DNA of 64,000 nt from positions 806,001-870,000 of the forward strand of contig NZ_CP174509.1 in the NCBI RefSeq assembly GCF_045920555.1, written 5' to 3'. The notes under the pieces are model-generated. The model saw nothing but the letters and a program-made list of their open reading frames with translations, ran no database searches and was not told the DNA's origin. The position numbers were made by a program, and so were the translations under genes. Below are positions 34,325-42,950 of this stretch, in pieces. Every line of letters starts with the position of its first letter. The stretch's first letter is position 1. Source of the DNA: Pseudalkalibacillus sp045920555. Lineage in GTDB: Bacteria > Bacillota > Bacilli > Bacillales > Fictibacillaceae.

Positions 34325-35182
34325 CTAAATTCGTTTGACAGAGATCGCTTTTCTCATTTTGTTCAAGGAATCCTGCGATTTATCCTTCGTTTTCATCATG
34401 ACATTCACGTACAAGGCATCAATGATGCTCAGTTGGGCTATCCGTGAGGCTAAAGCTTCTGAACGATAATCCGTTTCTTCAGATGTCGTGAACAGAGGGA
34501 CGTCCACTTTTTGCCCCATAGGGGATTTGGCCAGTGTCGTGATTCCGATTGTTTTCACCTTATTTTGTTTTGCGACATCCAACACCTCTAACAAGTCTTT
34601 GTTCGTTCCGGAATGGGAAATAAACACGATGACATCCTGCTTAGTCAGTTGAGATGCAGCCATCAGCTGAAAATGTGAATCCGAATAGGCTGCAGATTGA
34701 ATCCCGCTTCGTAAAAACTTATGATGGGCATCCTGTGCAACAATCCCCGAACCGCCATTCCCGTAAAATTCAACTTTTCTAGCATGAATGATCATTTCAA
34801 CCGCTCTTTGATAAGGTTCCTGCTCTAAAATATGAGTGGTTTCTTCAAGGGTTCGGATGTTGGAGCGGAACACTTTTTGAGCAACTTCTTTTTCATTATC
34901 CGTTTCATTGATCGTTTCATGTATATCCTTGACAGGGTTGACGATTTCAGAAGCCAGCGCGATCTTCATCGCCTGATAACCTTTAAAACCGAGCCGTTTA
35001 CAGAAACGGAAAACAGTGGCCTCAGCAACCTGCAGATCGTCTGCCACCTGACTGATCGTCGAATGGATGATGTGTTCTGGACTATTCAATATATAGTCAG
35101 CAATCATTTTTTCTTTTTCACTGAACCTGTTATAGAAGGAACGAATCCTAGGTATGCAGTGTTGTTGTTGGTCTTTACTCAA
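34325..35182 (-). CDS. RpiR/MurR-family regulator of the gluconate operon
   Basis: This 285-aa protein has an N-terminal RpiR HTH (ISQVADDLQVAEATVFRFCKRLGFKGYQ) and a C-terminal SIS sugar-phosphate domain (EFYGNGGSGIVAQDAHHKF and FISHSGTNKDLLEV). A GTG at 35200 overlaps the GAGAGGAG, so the TTG at 35182 is preferred. It is divergent from the 6-phosphogluconate dehydrogenase gene. In B. subtilis the equivalent operon is controlled by a GntR-type protein; here an RpiR protein occupies that position and probably senses a phosphorylated sugar acid. Confidence 0.87.
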   Translation of the reverse strand: MSKDQQQHCIPRIRSFYNRFSEKEKMIADYILNSPEHIIHSTISQVADDLQVAEATVFRFCKRLGFKGYQAMKIALASEIVNPVKDIHETINETDNEKEVAQKVFRSNIRTLEETTHILEQEPYQRAVEMIIHARKVEFYGNGGSGIVAQDAHHKFLRSGIQSAAYSDSHFQLMAASQLTKQDVIVFISHSGTNKDLLEVLDVAKQNKVKTIGITTLAKSPMGQKVDVPLFTTSEETDYRSEALASRIAQLSIIDALYVNVMMKTKDKSQDSLNKMRKAISVKRI

Positions 35183-35303
35183 GGTTGGTCTCCTCTCCAC
35201 AAAAGGATGTTCAAAAAGTATCCGGATAAGTGATGTTCAAAGACTTTTAAGGTTATTACTATTATATACCATTCTATTACGAAAAAAAATTTCATGAAAG
35301 CGG

Positions 35304-35331
35304 TTGAAAAGAAAAAATATTTTTGTATAAT
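35304..35331 (+). promoter_or_regulatory. Promoter of the gluconate operon
   Basis: TTGAAA, a 16-nt spacer and TATAAT lie 64 bp before the ATG of the dehydrogenase gene. Confidence 0.7.
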
Positions 35332-35355
35332 TGGTGACAAAAGAAATATTTTTTC
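35311..35355. promoter_or_regulatory. Putative RpiR operator (12-bp inverted repeat)
   Basis: GAAAAAATATTT (35311-35322) and AAATATTTTTTC (35344-35355) are perfect inverted arms. The first lies in the promoter spacer and the second just past the transcription start. The centre spacing of 33 bp is about three turns, which fits repression by a dimer or tetramer. Confidence 0.6.
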
Positions 35356-35394
35356 ATCACATGGCATTCATTATATATCATTGGAGGGTTTATT

Positions 35395-36291
35395 ATGCAA
35401 ATCGGTTTGATTGGTCTTGGGAAGATGGGGTACAACCTCGGTTTGAATTTACTTGATCACAATCATGAGGTACAAGTTTTTGATGTGGATGCTTCAACTG
35501 TCGATGCATTTGAAGCAGATGGCGGAAATAGCCACTCCTCAATTAAACAATTAGTTGAAAACTTAGTAGCACCAAGAACGGTCTGGATTATGGTTCCAGC
35601 AGGAGAAATCACAGAGGCTGTCATTTCTGAGTTAGGTGAATTACTGGACCCAGAAGATATTATTGTTGATGGGGGAAACACCAATTATAAAGAGTCTGTA
35701 AAAAGAGCTGAATTCTTAGGTGAAAAAGGCATCCATTTCCTCGACGTCGGGACAAGCGGCGGCGTAGACGGAGCAAGGAACGGTGCTTGCATGATGATTG
35801 GCGGTAACGAAAGTGCTTACAAACGCCTGGAATCAGTGTTTAAAGAAGTAACGGTTGAAAATGGCTTCCTTTACACAGGTAAATCAGGTAGCGGACACTT
35901 CTTGAAGATGATCCATAATGGAATCGAATACGGCATGATGCAAGCCATCGCTGAAGGGTTCGACATCCTTGAAAAAAGCCCATTCGATTACGACTATGAG
36001 GGTGTATCGAGAGTTTGGAACAATGGATCGGTCATCCGTTCTTGGTTGATGGAACTCACTGAAAATGCTTTTTCTAAAGATGAAAAACTTGAAGATATCC
36101 GAGGCGTCATGCACTCATCAGGAGAAGGAAAATGGACGGTTGAAACAGCACTTGATCTGCAAACTGCTGCACCGGTCATCGCTCTGTCATTGATGATGCG
36201 TTATCGCTCGTTGGAAGAAGATACGTTCGCGGGCAAAGTCGTTGCTGCATTAAGAAATGAATTCGGCGGACATGATGTTGTAAAAAAATAA
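35395..36291 (+). CDS. gntZ: Decarboxylating 6-phosphogluconate dehydrogenase, short (GntZ/YqeC-like) type
   Basis: This 298-aa enzyme has a Rossmann motif GLGKMGYNLG, DGGNTNYKES, the substrate motif LDVGTSGGVDGARNG, catalytic Lys in GHFLKMIHNGIEYGMM, and a short C-terminal domain. It converts 6-phosphogluconate to ribulose 5-phosphate plus CO2. An acidic residue after the second beta strand (VFDVDAS) instead of an NRT motif suggests NAD rather than NADP. It is the first gene of gntZ-gntP-gntK. The RBS is TTGGAGGG. Confidence 0.9.
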   Translation: MQIGLIGLGKMGYNLGLNLLDHNHEVQVFDVDASTVDAFEADGGNSHSSIKQLVENLVAPRTVWIMVPAGEITEAVISELGELLDPEDIIVDGGNTNYKESVKRAEFLGEKGIHFLDVGTSGGVDGARNGACMMIGGNESAYKRLESVFKEVTVENGFLYTGKSGSGHFLKMIHNGIEYGMMQAIAEGFDILEKSPFDYDYEGVSRVWNNGSVIRSWLMELTENAFSKDEKLEDIRGVMHSSGEGKWTVETALDLQTAAPVIALSLMMRYRSLEEDTFAGKVVAALRNEFGGHDVVKK

Positions 36292-36313
36292 TAGTTGATT
36301 GGGGGAGAAGGAG

Positions 36314-37654
36314 ATGTCAGGAGCAGGATTGATTCTAGTCGCCTTATTAGGCATAATCGTTTTACTATTCTTAGTCATGAGGACGAAATTGCAGGCATTT
36401 GTCGCACTACTGATCGTCAGTATTCTAGTCGGTATCGGCGCTGACATGAAGTTAAGTGACATCATCGGTTCGATTCAGGAAGGGATGGGCGGCACTTTAG
36501 GTTTCGTAGCCGTCGTCGTCGGCCTTGGAGCGATGTTCGGACAGATGCTTGAAGTATCCGGCGGAGCTGAACGCCTTGCACAAACGCTTATCAAGAAGTT
36601 CGGAGAAAGCAGAGCACAATGGGCATTGAGTATCACAGGTTTCATTGTCGCGATTCCGGTATTTTTTGATGTCGGGTTCATCATTTTAGTTCCGATTGTC
36701 TACGGGTTAGCGAAGAAAACAGGGAAATCCCTCTTGTTTTACGGGATCCCGCTTCTAGCCGGTCTTGCGGTTACACATAGTTTCGTGCCACCGACACCTG
36801 GGCCGATCGCGGTTGCAGAACTCATCGGAGCAGACATCGGCTGGGTCATTTTATTCGGTATCCTTGCAGGGATTCCTTCTATGATTCTTGCAGGTCCGGT
36901 CTTCGGTAAATATATTGCGAAGAAAATCCATGTGAATGTCCCGGATTACATTGATCTTGAAGAAAGAAAATATGACAGGGAGCTTCCGGGCTTTGGGACC
37001 GTCACGAGCTTGATTCTCATTCCACTCGTATTGATCCTTTTGAATACGTTTTCAGGTGTGCTTTTGCCTGAAGGGAGCAATTTACGAGCATTCTTGACTT
37101 TCCTAGGCCATCCATTCGTTGCTTTAATCATTGCAACAGTACTTGCCTTTTATATTCTTGGAACTCGTAAAGGATATTCGAAGGATGAGGTACAAAAGAT
37201 AGCCACGAAAGCTCTTGAACCAGCGGGAATCATCATACTTGTCACAGGTGCAGGTGGAGTATTCAAGCAAATCCTCATCGATTCTGGTGTAGGCGATGTA
37301 TTGGGTGAGATGATGGCAGGTTCATCATTGCCACCGTTACTATTGGCGTTCTTGATTGCTGCATTTGTACGTGTCGCACAAGGTTCGGCTACCGTATCCA
37401 TGATCACTGCAGCCGGAATCATGTCCCCGATCATCGATTCCCTTGGATTAGGTGGACCGGTGCTTGGATTGATGGTCATCTCGATTGCAGCCGGGGCTAC
37501 GATTTTATCTCATGTGAACGACAGTGGTTTCTGGCTAGTGAATAGATACTTTGGACTTGATGTAAAAGATACTTTGCGCTCATGGACGATGATGGAGACG
37601 ATCATCGCACTTGTAGGTTTTGCAGTCGCATTCACAATCGGAATCTTCATTTAA
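36314..37654 (+). CDS. gntP: Gluconate permease, GntP family
   Basis: This 446-aa protein has about 12 hydrophobic segments and the motifs THSFVPPTPGPIAVAE, FVRVAQGSATVSMITAA and LSHVNDSGFWLVNR. It is flanked by 6-phosphogluconate dehydrogenase and gluconokinase genes, so gluconate is the expected substrate. The ATG at 36314 follows GGGGGAG by about 8 nt; the TTG at 36299 overlaps that RBS. It is a paralogue of the permease at 20415. Confidence 0.9.
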   Translation: MSGAGLILVALLGIIVLLFLVMRTKLQAFVALLIVSILVGIGADMKLSDIIGSIQEGMGGTLGFVAVVVGLGAMFGQMLEVSGGAERLAQTLIKKFGESRAQWALSITGFIVAIPVFFDVGFIILVPIVYGLAKKTGKSLLFYGIPLLAGLAVTHSFVPPTPGPIAVAELIGADIGWVILFGILAGIPSMILAGPVFGKYIAKKIHVNVPDYIDLEERKYDRELPGFGTVTSLILIPLVLILLNTFSGVLLPEGSNLRAFLTFLGHPFVALIIATVLAFYILGTRKGYSKDEVQKIATKALEPAGIIILVTGAGGVFKQILIDSGVGDVLGEMMAGSSLPPLLLAFLIAAFVRVAQGSATVSMITAAGIMSPIIDSLGLGGPVLGLMVISIAAGATILSHVNDSGFWLVNRYFGLDVKDTLRSWTMMETIIALVGFAVAFTIGIFI

Positions 37655-37679
37655 TGGAACTGAAAGGACGTTTTCAATC

Positions 37680-39227
37680 ATGCAACAAGAATGGTTTGTA
37701 GGAGTCGACATAGGGACAACCAGTACAAAAGCGGTCGTATATGATGCATTGGGCGAAGTTTTAGGACTTCATAATGTGGAGTATCCCTTGCATACACCTG
37801 AAGTATCTGCCGCCGTACAGGATCCTGAAGAAATTTTTCAGGCTGTGTTGATGAGCATCCGTACAGCTATAGAAAAAAGTGAAGTAGATGGTAAAAAGAT
37901 GGGGTTCATTTCTTTCAGTTCAGCAATGCATAGTTTGATTGCAGTCGATCATGAAGGATCACCGCTAACGCAATGCATCACCTGGGCAGATACGAGAAGT
38001 TCGAAATGGGCAGAAAAATTGAAGGCAAGTCCAATAGGCCATGAAATTTACAGAAGGACAGGGACGCCGATCCACCCGATGTCACCATTGGTTAAGCTGA
38101 TGTGGTTGAAGGAAGAGTATCCACAACTGTTCCAGTGTACGGCTAAATTCATTTCGATCAAGGAATATGTGTTTAATAAGCTATTCGATTTGTTCATTGT
38201 GGATCATTCCATTGCTTCAGCAACGGGGCTCTTCAATTTAGAAAAAATGATATGGGATGCTGAAGCACTTAAGGTAGCCGGAATAACAGCAGATCAATTA
38301 TCAGAGCTGGTGCCGACGACAAAATCTATTGTTGGTTTGGACGAGAAGTTTGCGGAGGTTTTAGGAATCGATCAATCGACTCCATTTGTCATAGGGGCAA
38401 GTGACGGTGTGCTGTCTAATCTAGGCGTCAATGCGATTGAACCAGGTGCTGTAGCTGTGACGATCGGTACGAGTGGAGCGATCAGAACCGCAGCCAATAA
38501 ACCTGTTACAGATCCTAAAGGTCGTACATTTTGCTATGCTTTGACAGAAGACCTCTGGATTATTGGAGGACCAGTCAACAACGGAGGGATGACGTTTCGT
38601 TGGTTGAAGGATGAAATATGTGGGGCGGAGATCGAATCAGCAAAACGGCTGGGGATCGATCCTTATGAAGTCCTTACAGGAATTGCTGCCAATGTTAAGC
38701 CGGGAGCAGACGGATTATTGTTCCATCCTTATTTAAGTGGAGAAAGGGCGCCGTTATGGAATGCGGATGCCAGAGGTTCATTCTTCGGATTAGCGTTGCA
38801 TCACGGGAAGCAACATCTGATACGAGCTGTACTAGAAGGAATCGTCTTCAATCTGCATTCGGTTATGCTTGCTCTCAAAGAATTGATCGGCATGCCGAAC
38901 AGAATCCAGGCAACTGGTGGATTCGCACGTTCTCCACTATGGAGACAGATGCTTGCTGACATTTTCGATCAGGAAGTATTTGTTCCTGAAAGTCATGAAA
39001 GTTCCTGTCTGGGTGCTGTCATTCTCGGGATGTATGCACAAGGCAAGATCGAAACACTCGATCATGTGAAGACGATGGTCGGATCAGTGCATCAACATAC
39101 TCCTGACCCAACGCATGCAGAGATCTATAATGAACTGATGCCCATCTTCATCCGGGTATCGCGAAAACTGACTGATGAGTACGAGGCAATCGCCGCCTTC
39201 CAAAACAATCACGTAAAACCGGAATAA
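37680..39227 (+). CDS. gntK: Gluconokinase, FGGY family
   Basis: This 515-aa kinase has the ATP-binding GVDIGTTSTKAV at the N-terminus, ITWADTRSS, the FGGY region VTIGTSGAIR and the C-terminal signature LEGIVFNLHSV followed by ATGGFARSPLWRQM. It phosphorylates gluconate to 6-phosphogluconate, the substrate of the first gene of the operon. An upstream in-frame ATG (37620) lies within gntP; GAAAGGAC precedes 37680. A long terminator hairpin follows. Confidence 0.92.
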   Translation: MQQEWFVGVDIGTTSTKAVVYDALGEVLGLHNVEYPLHTPEVSAAVQDPEEIFQAVLMSIRTAIEKSEVDGKKMGFISFSSAMHSLIAVDHEGSPLTQCITWADTRSSKWAEKLKASPIGHEIYRRTGTPIHPMSPLVKLMWLKEEYPQLFQCTAKFISIKEYVFNKLFDLFIVDHSIASATGLFNLEKMIWDAEALKVAGITADQLSELVPTTKSIVGLDEKFAEVLGIDQSTPFVIGASDGVLSNLGVNAIEPGAVAVTIGTSGAIRTAANKPVTDPKGRTFCYALTEDLWIIGGPVNNGGMTFRWLKDEICGAEIESAKRLGIDPYEVLTGIAANVKPGADGLLFHPYLSGERAPLWNADARGSFFGLALHHGKQHLIRAVLEGIVFNLHSVMLALKELIGMPNRIQATGGFARSPLWRQMLADIFDQEVFVPESHESSCLGAVILGMYAQGKIETLDHVKTMVGSVHQHTPDPTHAEIYNELMPIFIRVSRKLTDEYEAIAAFQNNHVKPE

Positions 39228-39239
39228 ATATGATTTTGG

Positions 39240-39362
39240 AACGGGGCTGTCCCAAAACAATAGTGTCAGACATCACCAACACAACATTTTGTATCACGAT
39301 ATTTCCCAAAGTGTTGTTAGATTCGGTGTAAGTCAGACACTAATGGGACAGTCCCGTTTTTT
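39240..39362 (+). terminator. Long interrupted terminator hairpin after the gluconate operon
   Basis: The outer arms AACGGGGCTGTCCCA (39240-39254) and TGGGACAGTCCCGTT (39344-39358) pair almost perfectly, then T-rich DNA follows. Between them TAGTGTCAGAC pairs with GTCAGACACTA (one bulge), and the ~60-nt centre is weakly self-complementary. The outer core matches the terminator at 48106-48145, suggesting a terminator-like repeat family with an internal insertion. Confidence 0.7.
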
Positions 39363-39413
39363 ATGGATGTCCACTTAGGCTGATAATAGGTTATCAATAC
39401 GCTATCTTGAATG

Positions 39414-39422
39414 TGTTATAAT
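39414..39422 (+). promoter_or_regulatory. Extended -10 promoter of glpP
   Basis: TGTTATAAT is a consensus extended -10 element about 70 bp before the start codon. The -35 region is poor. Confidence 0.45.
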
Positions 39423-39492
39423 TAATTTCACAATATTAAGAATTCATTATTACATTAATACAATGTACACAACTAGATTGGGGAGATTAAAG

Positions 39493-40059
39493 ATGCCTAA
39501 TATTGTCGATATCGTTCAATCACAAGTCATCTCTTCTATTAAAAGAGAAAGAGATTTGGACAAAGCCATCAACTCTAATTCAAATATTACGTTTGTTTTG
39601 ACTGGAGACATCATCACTACCAAAGGTTATTTGGATCAATTAAAAAAAGCGGACAAAATGACATTTGTACATATCGATTTTATCGAGGGTCTGTCAAATA
39701 CCAAGAGTGCAATCACTTACATAGCTGAAGTCTGGAAACCTATGGGGATTATTACGACTAAAAGCAACCTGATCAAGTATGCAAAAGAAGAAGGATTAAT
39801 GACGATCCAACGCCTATTTCTAATTGATAGAAATGCATTGAAAAAAGGAATCGAAATTGCCCATAATTGTAAACCAGATGCTATCGAGGTCTTACCTGGC
39901 TTGATGCCATCTGTGATTGATGAGTTGACAAGACTGACGAACCTGCCAATCATAGCTGGCGGGTTAGTAAGCAGTAAAGAAGAAATACTGAATGGGTTGA
40001 GAGCAGGGGCATTGGCTATCTCATCTGGTGATCCTAAATTGTGGAATCTAGAATTATAG
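39493..40059 (+). CDS. glpP: Glycerol-3-phosphate-responsive antiterminator GlpP
   Basis: This 188-aa protein matches the GlpP family: FVLTGDIITTKGYLDQLKK, VHIDFIEGLSNTKSA, QRLFLIDRNALKKG, and a TIM-barrel phosphate site (PIIAGGLVSSKEEI and GALAISSG). With glycerol 3-phosphate bound, GlpP prevents termination in leader RNAs of glp genes. Its normal partners glpF, glpK and glpD are absent from the window, but three leader hairpins of the same design occur within 8.5 kb. GGGGAG precedes the ATG at 39493; the earlier ATG at 39463 has no RBS. Confidence 0.9.
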   Translation: MPNIVDIVQSQVISSIKRERDLDKAINSNSNITFVLTGDIITTKGYLDQLKKADKMTFVHIDFIEGLSNTKSAITYIAEVWKPMGIITTKSNLIKYAKEEGLMTIQRLFLIDRNALKKGIEIAHNCKPDAIEVLPGLMPSVIDELTRLTNLPIIAGGLVSSKEEILNGLRAGALAISSGDPKLWNLEL

Positions 40060-40074
40060 ATTCCTATTTCATCG

Positions 40075-40571
40075 TTAAAAGTTTTCTTCAATATCTTTCG
40101 ATTTATTTTTCTGTGTAAACCATCGGTTAATATTATGTTCTTCAAAAAAATTCCCGATTCTCGTTATGACGGAGGTGATAACGGTAGCAAAAATGACAAT
40201 CCCATAAAACCCAGCACCGATACCGATGCCTCCTACATAGAAAATCATAGCGGCAGAAGTCAGTCCTTTGACACGTAATCCATCTTTTAAAATGACACCT
40301 GCGCCTAAAAAGCCTAATCCAGAGACAATTTGAGCAGCAAGCCTCATAGGGTCCATCATTTTTCCACTGTTATCATCACTAAGAACTTCTGCACTCTGAA
40401 TAGAAACCAATGTAATCAACGTACATGCAACTGCTACATAGGTATAGGTTTTTAGTCCCGCAGGTTTATTTTTTGAAGTTTATCCCAGCCTATCAAAAAC
40501 CCAAGAATAGCACTTATCAAGATTCTGAAATAAAACTCATATGCCCAAAAAAAATCAATGATATATTCCAT
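40075..40571 (-). pseudogene. MgtC/SapB-family membrane protein gene, single-base frameshift
   Basis: The N-terminal part starts at 40571 (MEYIIDFFWAYEF ... FLIGWDKLQK) and hits a stop soon after an A6 run (T6 on plus, 40469-40474). One extra A would give LQKNKPAGLKTYTY, joining to the frame that continues ITLVSIQ, SGLGFLGAGVI and KGLTSAAM to the stop at 40075. That restores a typical MgtC N-terminal domain. The family acts in Mg2+ limitation and membrane physiology. The break may be a true mutation, a slippage-controlled switch or a homopolymer sequencing error. Confidence 0.8.
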
Positions 40572-40612
40572 TATCGCGGACTCTAAACTTGACGTAATGA
40601 GTATAAATAAAA

Positions 40613-40670
40613 GATCACACCATAAAGCGAATTCTACTAAGATAGAATTGCACTATGGGTGGTCTCTTTT
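40613..40670. terminator. Hairpin in the gap between the MgtC pseudogene and the secreted protein gene
   Basis: GAATTCTA/TAGAATT and outer ACACCATA/TATGGGTGG-type pairs form a long imperfect stem with TTTTA on both flanks. It may be a bidirectional terminator. The remaining gap up to 40766 is AT-rich without a supported gene. Confidence 0.4.
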
Positions 40671-40766
40671 ACTCTTCCCTAAAATATCTATTAGATTTAT
40701 AAATAGATGATAAAGCAACTCTAGTAAAATTGAAATTGTATAATTCTGAAAATTTAAAATATTATA

Positions 40767-40795
40767 TTGTATTATCTGAATCACTCCTGTATCAT
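40767..40795 (+). promoter_or_regulatory. Promoter of the secreted lamin-tail protein gene
   Basis: TTGTAT, a 17-nt spacer and TATCAT are placed 55 bp upstream of the leader hairpin. Confidence 0.45.
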
Positions 40796-40849
40796 AAAGA
40801 TAATCAAATAATTTCCAAGACAAAGTTTGTCTAGGGTAGAGAAGAAGAG

Positions 40850-40918
40850 AACCCTGTGACATTAATTGGTATTACATCCATTGTAATACTTTTTAATCGT
40901 CATGGGGTTTTATTTTTT
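40850..40918 (+). promoter_or_regulatory. GlpP-type leader terminator/antiterminator (leader A)
   Basis: AACCCTGTGAC (40850-40860) pairs with GTCATGGGGTT (40899-40909) through G-U pairs. Inside, ATTAA/TTAAT and GTATTAC/GTAATAC complete a long stem followed by TTATTTTTT. The 5' flank GAGAACCCTGTGA is shared almost letter for letter with leader C and, more loosely, leader B. The design (terminator in the 5' leader of a gene near glpP) matches GlpP-controlled leaders of Bacillus. Confidence 0.65.
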
Positions 40919-40968
40919 GGGCCGGTATCAAGCAGGGGAAGAAAACACTTTATTCAAGGAAGATAAGT

Positions 40969-42903
40969 ATGAAAAGAAATTTTGACAAGTTGGTAATGTA
41001 TTTCGTCTCGTTTGTACTGGTTATGGGCATTATATTTTCAGTAGCTCCGCCTCATAAGACAAATGCATTAGAAGGAAGTCCCACTATCCCACCATTGCTT
41101 ATTACAGAAGTAGTTCCTAACACTGACAACTATGCTGGTTATGACGCCTTTGAGCATCTGGAAATCTATAATAATAGCAGTGAACCTATCGATTTAAAAG
41201 GATACAAAATCGAATCTTATAATTGGAATGCAGTAATTACCGAATCTTTAATCATTGAACCATGGGATACACAGATTTTTTGGACAAGAACAGAAAAAAT
41301 TGGACCGATTTCATTAGAAGCCTTCAATTACAATTACTTCATGTCTTACAAAAGTAAGTATTTTGAGGAGGCCCAGGTTCGAATTTTAGAGGATATCCCT
41401 GGTTTAGTTAACAGCGGTTCCCGATCGGTAGCCGTATTTGATCCTCAGGGCCTTGAAGTCGTTAGAGCAAATTATACAGGCAATGATGTATCTTTGAAAA
41501 AATCAATAATCTTCGGCTACCCACAAGATGGGACCGTGACCATGAAGAAGTTAGCGGGTCACCAGGAACCGACACCGGGATGGATCATCGAGGATCAAGC
41601 GCCAGCTCGCCCGGTACAGGATGATGTGGCTCCTGAGGTACCAACCAATATGAATTTGACGGCTGGAAATGGCGAAGCGATATTGACATGGGACCCGGAT
41701 TCAGAAACTGATATTTACCGATATCATATCTACAAGGATGGGGACTTAGAATTCTCGGTAGACCCATCGGTAAATGAATTCACTTTATCTTCCCTTATCG
41801 GTAATAGGGATTATGTAATCGAAATGACAGCAGAAGACACTTCAGGGAACGTGTCAGAAAAATCGGTTCCTATGATTGTAACACCAGCCCATCAGATCAT
41901 CACACAGGTGGAACGTTCCTCACATCATAAAGACCCCAAGTATCAGGATCTTTGGGATATCAGTGAAGGTGGTCCGATCATAGCAGGTTTGGTCCAGGAT
42001 CTCGTGCCACAGGGACTTACCTATTATAAGAAAAAGGATTGGTTGCTGACAGTCAGTTATTTGGATGATGGACGTCCTGGAACATTGACTGTCACGAATG
42101 CAACCAGTGGGAAATTAATCAAATCTGTATTATTGTACAACACAGATGGTACGCCATATACAGGGCACGCTGGAGGAGTAACTGTCAGTAGGGACCACGT
42201 ATGGATTTCTTCAGAGGAATACTTGTTCCAAATGAAAATCAGCGATCTAGTTACTGTTGAAAATAATGGAGAGATCCAATTCATCGAACAAATACCTGTC
42301 CCGGTACATGCAGCTTATACTGTATATGATGAAGGAATTCTTTGGGTTGGGGAGTTTTATGAAGCAAACTCTTATCCTACTGACCCATCACACCATATCG
42401 AGAACCGTGAGGGCGAAATGCACTATGCCTGGATGGTTGGCTACAATCTTGAACGCAACAATGACAACTTGTCAGATGAGCATTGGAATGGTGATCCGGC
42501 CCAATCAGCAACACCTGATTATGTATTGTCGACTACTGGAAAAGTCCAAGGTGCAATCGTGCAAAAGGCAGCGAACAATGGGATTACGCTAAGCACCTCC
42601 TATGGAAGAGGGAATGACAGCGTCCTATACCGTTATGAATATCCACTAAACGAAGAGTCACATGATACTGTTGAAGTGAATGGAAAAGAAGTCCCTCTTT
42701 GGTTCTTAGATGGTGCAACTTCGAAGCCGCGACAAAGTATCGTAGCAATTCCGATGCCGGAAGGAATTGTCGAGATTCAAAAAGAACTTTATGTCGTTTT
42801 CGAATCCGGAGCAAATAAATACAGATATACCACCACCTACCCTATGGACCGCATGCTGAAGATCGATATGAAAAAATTGATGAAAGATGACAAAGAATAT
42901 TAA
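40969..42903 (+). CDS. Secreted protein with lamin-tail and fibronectin III domains, C-terminal part unknown
   Basis: This 644-aa protein has a signal peptide ending near NALEG and a lamin-tail domain (about residues 43-200; LLITEVVPNT and FEHLEIYNNS are typical). An FN3 domain (about 220-310; VPTNMNLTAGNGEAILTW, YRYHIYKDG) follows, then about 330 residues I cannot assign. The last part has repeated short beta motifs (GLTYYKKKDWLLTVSYLDD, DHVWISSEEYLF, GILWVGEFYE), suggesting a propeller-like fold. The GlpP-type leader in front predicts induction by glycerol 3-phosphate, so a role in scavenging extracellular glycerophosphodiesters or teichoic acid is possible. No catalytic motif is recognised. 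Confidence 0.75.
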   Translation: MKRNFDKLVMYFVSFVLVMGIIFSVAPPHKTNALEGSPTIPPLLITEVVPNTDNYAGYDAFEHLEIYNNSSEPIDLKGYKIESYNWNAVITESLIIEPWDTQIFWTRTEKIGPISLEAFNYNYFMSYKSKYFEEAQVRILEDIPGLVNSGSRSVAVFDPQGLEVVRANYTGNDVSLKKSIIFGYPQDGTVTMKKLAGHQEPTPGWIIEDQAPARPVQDDVAPEVPTNMNLTAGNGEAILTWDPDSETDIYRYHIYKDGDLEFSVDPSVNEFTLSSLIGNRDYVIEMTAEDTSGNVSEKSVPMIVTPAHQIITQVERSSHHKDPKYQDLWDISEGGPIIAGLVQDLVPQGLTYYKKKDWLLTVSYLDDGRPGTLTVTNATSGKLIKSVLLYNTDGTPYTGHAGGVTVSRDHVWISSEEYLFQMKISDLVTVENNGEIQFIEQIPVPVHAAYTVYDEGILWVGEFYEANSYPTDPSHHIENREGEMHYAWMVGYNLERNNDNLSDEHWNGDPAQSATPDYVLSTTGKVQGAIVQKAANNGITLSTSYGRGNDSVLYRYEYPLNEESHDTVEVNGKEVPLWFLDGATSKPRQSIVAIPMPEGIVEIQKELYVVFESGANKYRYTTTYPMDRMLKIDMKKLMKDDKEY

Positions 42904-42911
42904 GAGGTTAT

Positions 42912-42946
42912 AAAAAAGGAGGGCGGTCATACCGTTCTCCTTTTTT
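42912..42946. terminator. Terminator between convergent secreted-protein and HAD genes
   Basis: GGAGGGCGGT pairs with ACCGTTCTCC around a 3-nt loop and is framed by six As and six Ts, so it works in both directions. Confidence 0.88.
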
Positions 42947-42950
42947 ATCC

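Noticed and set aside
40653..40862. 69-aa minus-strand ORF in the gap before the lamin-tail gene
   Set aside because: It overlaps the plus-strand promoter and the leader A terminator, has no clear RBS, and its hydrophobic look comes from AT-rich DNA.
40852..40962. Open frame TLIGITSIVILFN... just upstream of the secreted protein
   Set aside because: It reads through the leader A hairpin; no start codon with an RBS and no family similarity seen.
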